Source: Celeribacter baekdonensis (GTDB lineage Bacteria > Pseudomonadota > Alphaproteobacteria > Rhodobacterales > Rhodobacteraceae). Taken from it: a stretch of 64,000 bases of DNA. This document shows, piece after piece, positions 29,738-38,686 of this stretch. The stretch lies in NCBI RefSeq assembly GCF_003047105.1, contig NZ_CP028472.1, positions 248,001 to 312,000 on the forward strand. Direction: 5' to 3'. A program made the translations under genes and the position numbers. Under the pieces are notes generated by a model. The model was given only the letters and a program-made list of their open reading frames with translations, was not told the origin of the DNA and ran no database searches. Positions within the stretch are counted from its first letter, which is position 1; each line of letters opens with the position of its first letter.

Positions 29738-31881
29738 TTAGGCAAAAGCCACGCGTTTCGCGTCGCGACGGCTTTGCAGCCAAGAGATGATTTTTTGGCT
29801 ACGACGGGCGCGGCGTTTTTCGCCAGCACTTGGATTAGACACGATTTCGGCCTGAAAGAACGAGGGGCAGAGCACAGCCGCATCCGCCACCTCACCACAG
29901 TTGCCACAGCCGACGCAGGTTTGATCAATCGCGGCCACCGGATCATCGCGCAGGGGATCACCCGTGTCCTTGACCGACAAAGACGGACAGCCCGACAGGC
30001 GCATACAAGCGTGATCGCCGGTGCAAATATCCTCATCCACACCAAAGCGGGGCCGCACCACGCGTTTTCCCTCTTTGGCGGCTTTGGCCAGTTCGGGTTT
30101 CACCCGGCGCTGTTTGTTGAGCATACATTCCGAGGAGGCGACAATCACTTTCGGCCCCTCTTGCTCGGTGGTCAGCGCTTCTCTCAATGTGTCCCGGACT
30201 TTGGTCACATCATAGGTGCGATCAATCTGACGAATCCATTTGACGCCCATGCCTTTGCAGGCCTCAACGATGGAGTTTTGGGTCTGTTTGGTTTTGTTCG
30301 TGGCGCGCGAGGACAAGATGTCCTGACCACCTGTCGCCGCCGAGTAGAAATTGTCGACGATGACAATGACGTTGTCGGATTTGTTAAACACCGCGTTGCC
30401 GACCGAGCTGGTCAGGCCGTTGTGCCAGAACCCACCATCACCGACGAAGGAAATCGAGCGACGGCCCTTTTTATTCTCATTGTGGAACGCCGCGGCGGAG
30501 GCCGGGCCAAGGCCATAGCCCATCGTCGTCGCGCCCAAATCAAAGGGCGGCATGATGGAAAACAGGTGACAGCCGATGTCAGAGGAGATGTGATGTTCGC
30601 CCAGTTCCTCTTCGACCAATTTGGTGGCGGCAAAGATCGGACGTTCCGGGCAGCCGGTGCAGAACCCTGGGGGCGGGCAGGCAGCACCTTGGAAAGATCA
30701 GGGATCGCGATCGGGTCTTCGTTAGAGGCCAGTTTGGCCACTGGCAGCATCTCCGACGCATATTCGGAGAGGAATGCGCCGATCCCATCGACCATGACTT
30801 GCCCGGTGTACTCCCCGCCCATCGGCAACATGCCCTTGCCTTCGAGTTTGGCCGATTTTCCCGCTTTGTAGAGCATATGGGCGATCTGTTGTTCGATGTA
30901 GTTGGGCTGACCTTCTTCGATGATCAAAACCGCATCCTTGCCCTCACAGAAGGCCATGATTTGACTGTCGACGAGGGGATAGACGCAGTTGAGCACCAAC
31001 ATATCCATCTCTGTGTCGCCATAGAGATCGGCCAGTCCCAAACGGTTGAGCGCGCGGATCACGGTGTTGTATGTGCCGCCTTGAAGGATCAGGCCCACTT
31101 TGCTGCCCGCTGCGCCGAACCGTTCGTTGATCTCACGATCGAGAATGAATTTCTGCGCGGCGGGCAGACGTTTGGTCAGCTTTTCTTCTTCGTGCAGATA
31201 GGTCGCGGGCGGCAACACGATCCGGTCCAGTTTGCGCGCCGGGTTTTCGAGCGCGTCTGACACCGTCATGTGCGGGCGTTTGTTGTCACGCGCCTCGAAA
31301 TGGCCGTGGACGTGGCACGAACGGATGCCGACCTGCAACATCACAGGCGTGTTCGACACTTCGGACAGCTCAAACCCATCCCCGACGGCTTTGACAATCG
31401 CGGGCAGATTGGGACGCGGGTCCAACATCCAGACCTGAGATTTCATCGCGAACGCATAGGTGCGTTCCTGCATGATCGACGAGCCTTCGCCGTAATCTTC
31501 GCCCACAATGATCAATGCGCCGCCCGTGACGCCACCAGACGCAAGGTTGGACAGGGCGTCCGAGGCCACATTGGTGCCGACGACGGATTTATAAGTGACC
31601 GCGCCGCGAATGGGATAATGGACTGAGGCCGCAAGCATCGCCGTGGCGGTGGCCTCGCTGGCTGAGGCCTCGAAATGCACCCCAAGCTCACTGAGGATCT
31701 CTTCGGCATCGGCAAGCACATCCATGAGGTGCGAAATCGGCGAGCCTTGATAGCCGCCCACATAGCCTACGCCGTTTTCCAACAGCGCCTTGGTGATGGC
31801 TAAGATGCCTTCTCCGGCAAAGGTGTCACCTTCGCCTTGTTTTAGTTTTTGGACTTCCTTGGCAAATGATCTTTCGGCCAT
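29738..31881 (-). CDS. iorA: Indolepyruvate:ferredoxin oxidoreductase alpha-type subunit (one apparent frameshift)
   Basis: A thiamine-diphosphate enzyme of about 714 aa that oxidatively decarboxylates an aryl 2-oxoacid to its acyl-CoA and reduces ferredoxin. The TPP/Mg motif G-D-G-G-F near residue 479 runs to a conserved N-x-Y. A C-terminal two-[4Fe-4S] ferredoxin domain spans about 620-670 (C-V-G-C-G-N-C). The frame changes at five G on the plus strand (30669-30673); one more base restores the C-x-x-C containing segment. Its location between isatin hydrolase and anthranilate-CoA genes suggests isatinate rather than indolepyruvate as substrate (inference). Confidence 0.87.
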
Positions 31882-31892
31882 GGGGGTCTCCT

Positions 31893-32339
31893 TTAAAAAT
31901 CGTGATGGCGGATGTCGTAGAACACCCGCAAAAGCATTGTGTTGAGCAGGGCGCGTTCGTCTTGCGTCAGAGCGGCAAGCATGGTGTCGCGCATGCCAAT
32001 CATCGCGGGCCACGCGGCCTCATAGGCGGCGCGTCCGGCATCGGTGAGGCTGATTTGGCGCACGCGGCTGTCGCCATCTTGTCCTTCGCGGCGGATCAGA
32101 TCGGCTTTTTCCATTGAATCGAGTGTGCGCGAGAGGGTGGATTGTTTGATCACAGTCAGCACCGACAGCTCGCTGATCGTGCAGGGGCCGCCATCGAATA
32201 AAACGACGAGCGCGCGCATTTGAGCCACGGAGACACCCACCTCTTTGAGCGCCGCTTCGACGCCTTTGTTGTAGCGCGCCATGACCCGGTTCATCAGATA
32301 GGGCGTGAATTCTTCGAGATCCTCGGGACGGTCCATCAT
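31893..32339 (-). CDS. MarR-family regulator (first)
   Basis: A winged-helix repressor (148 aa), with the recognition region L-T-V-I-K-Q-S-T-L-S-R near residue 65 and the wing R-E-G-Q-D-G-D-S-R near 90. It is embedded in the catabolic operon: its ATG overlaps the stop of the upstream FAD oxidoreductase, and iorA begins 11 bp downstream. MarR proteins control many auxin and aromatic degradation clusters, so this one probably autoregulates its operon in response to an intermediate. Confidence 0.88.
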   Translation of the reverse strand: MMDRPEDLEEFTPYLMNRVMARYNKGVEAALKEVGVSVAQMRALVVLFDGGPCTISELSVLTVIKQSTLSRTLDSMEKADLIRREGQDGDSRVRQISLTDAGRAAYEAAWPAMIGMRDTMLAALTQDERALLNTMLLRVFYDIRHHDF

Positions 32340-33901
32340 GCGCCCAATTCCTTGGCCGTCAGAAAGCCTGAGCCACCGGACAGGCCCGGCCCCGGATGGG
32401 TGGACGCGCCGATGTGATAGAGGTTTTTGATGCCGCTGTCGTGACGCAGGGTGTCAGCAAACGGACGCCAGAGGAAGAACTGATCAAGAGCACAAGCGCC
32501 GCCATAAGGATCGCCGCCAACAAGGTTCATGTTGTAGCCTTCCAAATCCGCCGGAGAGATCGCGCGACGGGTGACAATCTGATCTTTGAACCCGTCGATA
32601 TGCTGGCTCAGGATGGCCTCAACGCGGTCGGCAAAGGTTTCGCGCAGGGCCTCTGTCCATTGCCCATCGGCGGGCACGGTGATCTCGCCGCGTGCATCGC
32701 CTTTGACGCTGCGTGGCGCTTCGGGCAGTTGCAGCCAGAGCACAGTTTGACCCTCTGGTGCACGGCTGGGATCGGCAGCTGTGGGTTGGCCCACACAGAT
32801 CGTTGGCACATCCGGCAACATCCCGCGTTCGGCTTCGTTGCCTGCTTTTGACACGGCATCCAGACCGGGCGTGATGTGCAAAAGCTGAACGGCCTCAAGC
32901 CCCGGAGTGTTCCATTTCACAGGGCCGTTGAGCAGATAGTGAAGCTGGAAATTTCCTTTGCCGTATTTGTATTTGCGTAGGTTGTCGCGGTGTTTGGAGG
33001 AGGGGGCGAGCCTGTCATAGAGTTGATGCGGCGTGACGGAAGCAAGCAGTTTGCCCGCCTTGATTGTCTCGCCGTTTGACAGTCTGAGACCGGTCGCTTT
33101 GCCGTTTGAGACCAGAATTTCAGACACCTCAGCAGAGGTGCGCACGGTGCCGCCGTTTTCCTCGATGATCGCGATCAGCCCGCGCACCATATTGGCCGCG
33201 CCGCCTTTCACGATCGGCGCGCCTGCCGCCTCCAAGGCAAAGCCGATCACCTGACCCATTTGGCCGGAAAACGCCGCCTCTGGACCTAGTCCCGCGTGCA
33301 AGCACCAAGGGGCCCAAAGCGCCCGCGTCAACTCATCCTCAAAAGAGGTTTCCAACCAGCCGCGCATGGATTGCAAAGCGCCGCCCATGGTGGCGGCAAG
33401 CCCGTGCGGTTTGCGTTTCCAGGCTTCTTTGCCCAAAAGCTTTGCGGTGGATTTTGACCAAGGGTCGCCCCCCATCAGACCAAACAAAAGCTCGGCATCG
33501 GCACCAAAAGCGTCAAGATCAGCACCAAGCTGTGCGCCATCGCCTCTGTGCACCGCGTCAAAAGCGGCCATATTGGCGGCGCGGTCCATTTTATAGGTCA
33601 GCGCCCGGCCATCGGGCAAAAGCACGCCAGTTGGGGTGTCTGTGGCACAAAATTCAACCCCATGCCGGGCCAGATCGGCCCCGAGCGCGCCATGGGCCGC
33701 GCCCGTCACCCAAAGCACGAATGTTGTGGCAAGGGGATCATAGGTGACCCCCTCCGCCAAGGTTTCGGACCGCATACAGCCGCCGGCCACGGCTTCGCGT
33801 TCAAACATCGCGACACGTTTCCCGGATTTGGCCAGCAGGGCCCCGGCGACCAAGGCGTTGATCCCGGTCCCGATGATGGCAATGTCTGTGGATGCGGTCA
33901 T
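32336..33901 (-). CDS. FAD-dependent oxidoreductase, phytoene-desaturase type (copy 1)
   Basis: A flavoprotein (521 aa) with the FAD motif G-T-G-I-N-A-L near residue 10 and a C-terminal H-P-G-P-G-L-S-G-G-S-G near 505. It is related to the protein at 26628-28172, the two flanking the regulator and the IorAB-like genes. The start at 33901 has GGGAG 8 nt upstream, which favours it over 33907. It begins 16 bp after the isatin hydrolase gene. Its reaction is unknown. Confidence 0.82.
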   Translation of the reverse strand: MTASTDIAIIGTGINALVAGALLAKSGKRVAMFEREAVAGGCMRSETLAEGVTYDPLATTFVLWVTGAAHGALGADLARHGVEFCATDTPTGVLLPDGRALTYKMDRAANMAAFDAVHRGDGAQLGADLDAFGADAELLFGLMGGDPWSKSTAKLLGKEAWKRKPHGLAATMGGALQSMRGWLETSFEDELTRALWAPWCLHAGLGPEAAFSGQMGQVIGFALEAAGAPIVKGGAANMVRGLIAIIEENGGTVRTSAEVSEILVSNGKATGLRLSNGETIKAGKLLASVTPHQLYDRLAPSSKHRDNLRKYKYGKGNFQLHYLLNGPVKWNTPGLEAVQLLHITPGLDAVSKAGNEAERGMLPDVPTICVGQPTAADPSRAPEGQTVLWLQLPEAPRSVKGDARGEITVPADGQWTEALRETFADRVEAILSQHIDGFKDQIVTRRAISPADLEGYNMNLVGGDPYGGACALDQFFLWRPFADTLRHDSGIKNLYHIGASTHPGPGLSGGSGFLTAKELGA

Positions 33902-33917
33902 GGACATGTCTCCCGGA

Positions 33918-34712
33918 TCAAGCGGCGGGGATGAGCGCAAGCGCGCGGATCGGCGAGCCGGTGCCTTTGACGATCTTGAGCGGCGCTGTGACAAGGATCG
34001 CGCCTTTGGCGGGCAGCTCTTTCAGGTTGGTCAGAGAGGCAAGGCCATAGCGGTTGTGTTTGTGCAGCAAGTTGTGCGCCGGGAACGGAATGTCAAAGCC
34101 ACCCGCAGCGCCAGCGTCGGTGCCGATGCACTGAGTACCCCAGCCAAGTGCCTTTTTCTCTTCCATCAGATAGGTGATGAGTTCCGCCGTCGGACCAGGT
34201 GTATGCGGGCCGTTTTCGTCGGCATTGAGGTATTTGTCCTCATCCGTGTTGTACTGATCCCAATCGGTACGCATCAGCACCCATTCGCCTTCTTTGATTT
34301 CGCCATGCTCGGCTTCCCACGCCTTCACATGCGCAACGGTCAAAAGGAAATCGGGATTTTCGGCGGCGTCTTTGGAGCAATCAATCACATTGGCCGGAGC
34401 GACGAAATTTTGCGGATTGATGGTGTCGACGGAGCCGTCGGGGAAATCTTTGCCGGTGATCCAGTGATGCGGGGCATCGTAATGGGTGCCGGAGTGTTCG
34501 CCGAGTTTCAGCCAGTTCCAAGCCCAAAACGGACCGCGGTCACCATATTCGGAAATCTTATGAATCTCGATTTTGGGCGTGTCGTCGGCAAACTCTGGCG
34601 GCAGTTTCAACAGCGGTGTATCGGGGCCGAGCGGGGCGGTGCAATCGACGACTTTGATGGTTCCGTCAAGCAGGCCAGCAGCAACGCTTGCGAGTGTTTC
34701 TTGGGTGGACAT
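33918..34712 (-). CDS. Isatin hydrolase
   Basis: A cyclase-family metal hydrolase (264 aa) that opens the lactam ring of isatin to give isatinate. From memory it is highly similar over its whole length to the characterised Labrenzia aggregata isatin hydrolase. The manganese motif falls at the same numbers, H73-S-G-T-H77-Y-D79, within H-S-G-T-H-Y-D-A-P-H-H-W. Kynurenine formamidase belongs to the same family but is less similar. It is the first gene of a long leftward operon. The start at 34712 gives the N-terminus expected for the family; upstream codons lie in the promoter. Confidence 0.92.
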   Translation of the reverse strand: MSTQETLASVAAGLLDGTIKVVDCTAPLGPDTPLLKLPPEFADDTPKIEIHKISEYGDRGPFWAWNWLKLGEHSGTHYDAPHHWITGKDFPDGSVDTINPQNFVAPANVIDCSKDAAENPDFLLTVAHVKAWEAEHGEIKEGEWVLMRTDWDQYNTDEDKYLNADENGPHTPGPTAELITYLMEEKKALGWGTQCIGTDAGAAGGFDIPFPAHNLLHKHNRYGLASLTNLKELPAKGAILVTAPLKIVKGTGSPIRALALIPAA

Positions 34713-34753
34713 ATGAGGCTCCCTGTTCAGGTGGATTGTGTTTTTGATTATTA

Positions 34754-34769
34754 ATATGCAAATGCATAT
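34754..34769. promoter_or_regulatory. Operator candidate upstream of isatin hydrolase
   Basis: ATATGCA and TGCATAT form a perfect 7-bp inverted repeat separated by AA, 42 bp upstream of the start codon. The size and symmetry suit a MarR-type dimer site, and its place would block or overlap the promoter. Confidence 0.5.
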
Positions 34770-34770
34770 A

Positions 34771-34796
34771 TAAACTTTCTTCAAGTACAAAGTTTA
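34771..34796. promoter_or_regulatory. Long inverted repeat upstream of isatin hydrolase
   Basis: TAAACTTT and AAAGTTTA are perfect 8-bp arms 10 nt apart, directly next to the repeat at 34754. The same arms recur upstream of the ABC importer (26570-26594), and relatives occur at 39732 and 44164. Confidence 0.5.
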
Positions 34797-35270
34797 TTTT
34801 GGGATAAAAATCTTTCGCATTGGCGGAGATTCTTGCACGAAATCCTGTCTCGAACCCGTCGGAATGGGTGCTCAGCGCCAGCCGTTATCGGAGAAAACCA
34901 CATGAAAACAAACGGTGTTTTGGCCTCTCCCTCATCCGATGACCTCAGAGAATTTGAGGGTTCCGTGATGTATCCGACTGTCGATTAAAAATTAAACACC
35001 ACTAAAAATATGAGTATTCAGGCGGATTTGAGGAGAATCGGGCATCAGAGTGGGGCATCAGTCATTCCGCCGTGACCCGGATTCTGCCTGCCTTTGGCCA
35101 TATGTAATGCCCTACACCCTAGCGCGCGCGATTGATTAGGCCTTCTGGTCGTCTTTGGAGTTTAAACACCATATGGCACATTCAAAGATTTACTTGAAGC
35201 CTAAAACATCATGTGCCACTGTCCTGTCATGGGTGCGATGCACCCACCTATTTTAAGAGGAGGACTACCC

Positions 35271-35696
35271 ATGACGGACAAAGTTGTTCCCGTCGTCACC
35301 CGTTCCACCGAACTGGACGACAGCACATTGCAATCTGGCGAATGCGTTCGCAAATCGGGTGTAAGCCCACAGCACACACCGGCCACCAAAATCTGGTTTG
35401 GCCGCGTGAGCAACGAGCCCGGTCACCGCTCGCCGCCGCATCACCATGAAGAATGCGAAACCGGCGGATATGTCCTGAAAGGTCACGGGCGTATCTATTT
35501 TGGCGAAGATTACAAAGAGTACCTCGACATGTACGAGGGCGATTTTGTGTTCGTGCCGCCGTATATGCCGCATGTTGAAGTCAACATGAGCACCACCGAG
35601 GAACTCGTTTGGCTGACCTGCCGGACCCCGGACAACCTCGTCACCAACCTGCCTGATGTGCCCGACGAAGCCCTCGAAGGCTATCGTCGCGCGTAA
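35271..35696 (+). CDS. Cupin-domain protein (first)
   Basis: A single-domain cupin (141 aa). Motif 1, with H-H-H-E-E-C-E-T-G-G near residue 57, supplies metal-binding His and Glu residues; motif 2 contains P-P-Y-M-P-H near 98. It is divergent from isatin hydrolase and is the first gene of a cupin-FAH-SDR operon. It could be a small dioxygenase, an isomerase or a binding protein; the sequence does not decide. AGAGGAGG precedes the ATG at 35271. Confidence 0.78.
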   Translation: MTDKVVPVVTRSTELDDSTLQSGECVRKSGVSPQHTPATKIWFGRVSNEPGHRSPPHHHEECETGGYVLKGHGRIYFGEDYKEYLDMYEGDFVFVPPYMPHVEVNMSTTEELVWLTCRTPDNLVTNLPDVPDEALEGYRRA

Positions 35697-35759
35697 CATT
35701 CATCCCCTTGTCGTCTCCGGTGCATCAAACCCCGGAGACGTCCTACGAAAGGATGCTTT

Positions 35760-36602
35760 ATGAAGCTTCTTCGCTATGGGCCAATCGGCTCGGAACGCCC
35801 TGCCTGTCTGGATGCCGAGGGCAAAATCCGCGACCTCTCCGGTGTTGTTGCAGACATCAATGGCGAGAGCCTGTCACCAGAGAGCCTCGTCAAACTGGCC
35901 GCTCTTGATCTGGCGGATTTGCCCGTGGTTGAGGGCACACCGCGTCTGGGGTCAGCGATCGCACGACCGGGAAAATTTCTCTGTGTCGGTCTGAACTATG
36001 CCGATCACGCCAAAGAAACGGGCAAAGAACCGCCCGCCGAACCAATCCTGTTTGCCAAGGCGTCGAACGCAATTTGCGGCCCAAATGATGATGTCGAAAT
36101 TCCGCGCACGTCTCAAAAGACCGATTGGGAAGTTGAACTGGGCATCGTGATTGGCACCCGCGCCAAATACGTCTCAGAGGTCGCGGCGCTGGACTATGTT
36201 GCAGGCTACGCTTTGGTCAATGACGTCTCCGAGCGCGCGTTTCAATCCGAGCGCGGCGGACAGTGGGTCAAGGGCAAAAGCCACGACACCTTTGGTCCTG
36301 TCGGCCCATGGATGGTGACAAAAGACGAATTTGACGACATTCAAAACATTGATCTTTGGCTGGATGTGGACGGCAAACGCCGCCAGACCGGCAACACCAA
36401 GACGATGATCTTTGGGGTGGCGTATTTGGTGCATTATATCTCGCAGTTCATGACCCTGGAGCCCGGCGACATCATTGCAACCGGCACCCCTCCGGGCGTT
36501 GGTTTGGGGATGAAGCCGCCGACTTTCCTGCGGGCCGGACAGGTGGTCACACTCGGCGCGGACGGGCTTGGGGAACAACGCCAAAGGATGGTGCAAGCAT
36601 GA
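35760..36602 (+). CDS. Fumarylacetoacetate hydrolase family protein (first)
   Basis: A 280-aa FAH-family enzyme: C-V-G-L-N-Y-A-D-H near residue 77, metal-binding E in W-E-V-E-L-G near 125, and the G-T-P-P-G-V-G-L-G loop near 241. Members hydrolyse or decarboxylate oxo-acids from ring cleavage, or act as hydratases. The stop codon overlaps the next start (ATGA), so it is co-translated with the SDR. The substrate is unknown. Confidence 0.85.
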   Translation: MKLLRYGPIGSERPACLDAEGKIRDLSGVVADINGESLSPESLVKLAALDLADLPVVEGTPRLGSAIARPGKFLCVGLNYADHAKETGKEPPAEPILFAKASNAICGPNDDVEIPRTSQKTDWEVELGIVIGTRAKYVSEVAALDYVAGYALVNDVSERAFQSERGGQWVKGKSHDTFGPVGPWMVTKDEFDDIQNIDLWLDVDGKRRQTGNTKTMIFGVAYLVHYISQFMTLEPGDIIATGTPPGVGLGMKPPTFLRAGQVVTLGADGLGEQRQRMVQA

Positions 36603-37408
36603 GTATCAATTTCGAGAACGTCAAAAATGCCCTGACAGATCTGTCGGGCAAAACCGCAATTGTGACCGGAGCTGCGCGCGGCCAAGGTGCGATCGAGGCC
36701 GAGCTTTTGGCCACGGCGGGGGCCTCTGTGCTATTGTGTGATGTGTTGGAAGAGGACGGAGTTGCTCTTGCAAAACGTCTGAATGATGCGGGTCATAATG
36801 TGCGCTTTGTAACGCTCGATGTGACCTCGGAGGCGGCATGGTGCGCCGCCTTGGAACTTGTTCGAGAGTGGACCGGGCGGCTGGATATTCTTGTGAACAA
36901 CGCCGGGATCATCAATCGCAAGATCATCCAAGACATGTCCGTGGAAGAGTGGCGTAAAGTGATGGATGTGAATGCCACAGGTGCGTTCATCGGCATCAAA
37001 CATGCGGCGCCGTTCATGGCCGAAACCGGGGGCGGCAGCATCGTCAACATTTCGTCCAACAGCGGCTTTTCCGGGCATTATGATCCGGCCTACACATCGT
37101 CCAAATGGGCCCTCCGGGGCCTGACGCGCACAGCCGCGATGGAGTTCGCGGATATGGGCATTCGGGTCAATGCCATCTGTCCGGGCCTGATTGTGACGGA
37201 CCTTAATCGCAATTCGCCACACCTTGCGCCGATGATCAACCTGACGCCGATGCAACGCTCCGGTGAGGCCGATGAGGTCGCCCAATTGGTGCTGTTTCTC
37301 GCCTCCGAGGGCTCCGCTTTCATCACCGGAGAGGATTTCGTGATCGACGGCGGCTTTACCGCCGGGGCCGCATATCGCCGTGTTGCCAAGGAAACAGGCC
37401 TGCTGTAA
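36599..37408 (+). CDS. Short-chain dehydrogenase/reductase in the cupin-FAH operon
   Basis: A classical SDR (269 aa), with T-G-A-A-R-G-Q-G near residue 22, N-N-A-G near 99 and catalytic Y-T-S-S-K near 165. The start at 36599 overlaps the FAH stop. It probably oxidises or reduces a hydroxy/keto intermediate of the same route as the FAH protein. Confidence 0.86.
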   Translation: MSINFENVKNALTDLSGKTAIVTGAARGQGAIEAELLATAGASVLLCDVLEEDGVALAKRLNDAGHNVRFVTLDVTSEAAWCAALELVREWTGRLDILVNNAGIINRKIIQDMSVEEWRKVMDVNATGAFIGIKHAAPFMAETGGGSIVNISSNSGFSGHYDPAYTSSKWALRGLTRTAAMEFADMGIRVNAICPGLIVTDLNRNSPHLAPMINLTPMQRSGEADEVAQLVLFLASEGSAFITGEDFVIDGGFTAGAAYRRVAKETGLL

Positions 37409-37428
37409 GCCGCCTCCACCGACACGAT

Positions 37429-37462
37429 AAAAAGCCCCCGGTCTCTCAGAGATCGGGGCTTT
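37429..37462. terminator. Bidirectional terminator between convergent SDR and LLM genes
   Basis: An AAAGCCCC...GGGGCTTT stem with an inner TCTCT/AGAGA extension is flanked by A-runs on the left and T-rich sequence on the right. It lies in the 63-bp gap between two converging genes. Confidence 0.85.
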
Positions 37463-37471
37463 GCTTTGGCG

Positions 37472-38560
37472 TTAGCGGATGCCAGCTTCGGCCAGAAGCG
37501 GCAGCACTTCATCGCGGAAATAGGGGAATTCCTCAACGTAGTCGACAAAGGACAGGGTGGTGCCCGCAAAGCCTGTGTCATGCAGCTTGATGATGCCATC
37601 GGCCACTTGCCGCGGTGTCCCGATCAGGGGGAAGCCACCATGGCCAAGCGCCATCACATCACGGATTTGCGCCAAAAGATCATGCGGGAAAGACTGTGCA
37701 TGAGCGAACTGAAGGTTCACCAGATTGTCGACGGCGGGCCAGTCGATTTCGCTCATGATCTTGTCGTGATAGGCGCGGGCCTCTTCTTCGGTGGGGCGGC
37801 AAATCACGTGGCTGAATGTCAGCACGCCCACATCGCGACCCTTATCCGTTGCCTTTTGTTTCAGCTCTTTGATCTCATCGACGGAGCGGGTCAGGTCAAT
37901 GGCCGGAGTGAACAGGTAGTTGGCGTTTTGAGTGGCAAATTCGCGTCCCAAACCGGAACCAGCAGCGTTCAGGATCGGAACACTGCCTTCGATCGGCCAC
38001 GGATCACCCTTAACGCCTTTGAGGGTAAAGGACGCGCCATCCCAGTCAAAATGTTCGTGGCTGGCCCATAGTTTTTGAACGATGTCGAACCATTCCTGAG
38101 CGTAGCCATAGCGCGACTCATGATCGTCGGGCAGCGTGAGCCCAAGCGCCTCATATTCCGGTTTGTTCCAGCCCGCGACAATGTTGAGGCCCGCGCGGCC
38201 TGCACCGATTTGATCCATCGTTGCAATCTGTTTGGCGACGACAACCGGGTGATTGGCCGCTGTGTGAATGGTGGCGAAAACTGAGATGTCTTTGGTGTTG
38301 GCCAAAAGAGCCGTGGCCCAGGTCACCGTTTCCAACACGCTACCGTGGAAATCGGTTTCGCCGCCATAGCCGATCCAGCGGGCAATCGGCAAAATGAAAT
38401 CCATCCCGGCCTCGTCAAGCATCTTGCCGAGCTTGAGATTGTTCTCCCAGCTGTTCACCCAGCGTTCCGGCGCTTTGCTCACCGTCATCCCAGAGGAGCA
38501 GTTGGATGAGAAAGTGCCGAGTTTGAACCCGTTCTTTTGAGACATTTTATTCTTGGTCAT
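37472..38560 (-). CDS. LLM-class flavin monooxygenase, RutA/DszA-like
   Basis: A luciferase-like flavin-dependent monooxygenase (362 aa). Segments such as N-I-V-A-G-W-N-K-P-E-Y-E and the length match the RutA pyrimidine monooxygenase branch. RutA opens the uracil ring by oxidative amide cleavage, so a role in lactam opening or another oxidation in the indole route is possible but not shown. The start at 38560 was chosen because upstream codons run into the AT-rich promoter. A divergent winged-helix regulator (38687) probably controls it. Confidence 0.82.
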   Translation of the reverse strand: MTKNKMSQKNGFKLGTFSSNCSSGMTVSKAPERWVNSWENNLKLGKMLDEAGMDFILPIARWIGYGGETDFHGSVLETVTWATALLANTKDISVFATIHTAANHPVVVAKQIATMDQIGAGRAGLNIVAGWNKPEYEALGLTLPDDHESRYGYAQEWFDIVQKLWASHEHFDWDGASFTLKGVKGDPWPIEGSVPILNAAGSGLGREFATQNANYLFTPAIDLTRSVDEIKELKQKATDKGRDVGVLTFSHVICRPTEEEARAYHDKIMSEIDWPAVDNLVNLQFAHAQSFPHDLLAQIRDVMALGHGGFPLIGTPRQVADGIIKLHDTGFAGTTLSFVDYVEEFPYFRDEVLPLLAEAGIR

Positions 38561-38595
38561 GTGCAGTTCTCCATGTTGGTTTTGAATAGATTTTT

Positions 38596-38662
38596 GATTT
38601 AAAAGTGCATTTAAAAAAGACATTGAGTCAAGATAATTTTGCTGTGAAAACTTGTTTAAATC
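38596..38662. promoter_or_regulatory. Divergent promoter region with inverted GATTTAAA arms
   Basis: GATTTAAA (38596-38603) and TTTAAATC (38655-38662) are inverted copies about 50 nt apart between the LLM gene and the divergent winged-helix regulator. An extra ATTTAAAA copy lies at about 38609-38616. They are candidate operator half-sites. Confidence 0.35.
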
Positions 38663-38686
38663 GAAATCCATACCGGAGGCCCGCAC

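Larger units (their letters stand above)
34713..35270. other. Divergent control region between isatin hydrolase and cupin genes
   Basis: These 558 bases hold no convincing gene. The left third is very AT-rich and carries two inverted repeats (34754-34769 and 34771-34796) that fit operators for the leftward operon. An AT-rich segment near 34980-35015 and a site TTTACTTGAAG near 35189-35199 resemble the same motif and may serve the rightward cupin operon. The middle part shows nothing recognisable. Confidence 0.5.

Noticed and set aside
30412..32013. Reading iorA as two separate genes
   Set aside because: The two overlapping frames together make one normal-length IorA with intact thiamine and iron-sulfur domains if a single base is added at the G run; two separate genes would each lack half the enzyme.
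33918..34712. Kynurenine formamidase as an alternative identity for the cyclase-family gene
   Set aside because: Full-length similarity and exact placement of the metal ligands fit isatin hydrolase better, and no tryptophan dioxygenase or kynureninase is nearby.
35174..35190. TGGCAC upstream of the cupin gene as a sigma-54 promoter
   Set aside because: No TTGC element follows at the required spacing.
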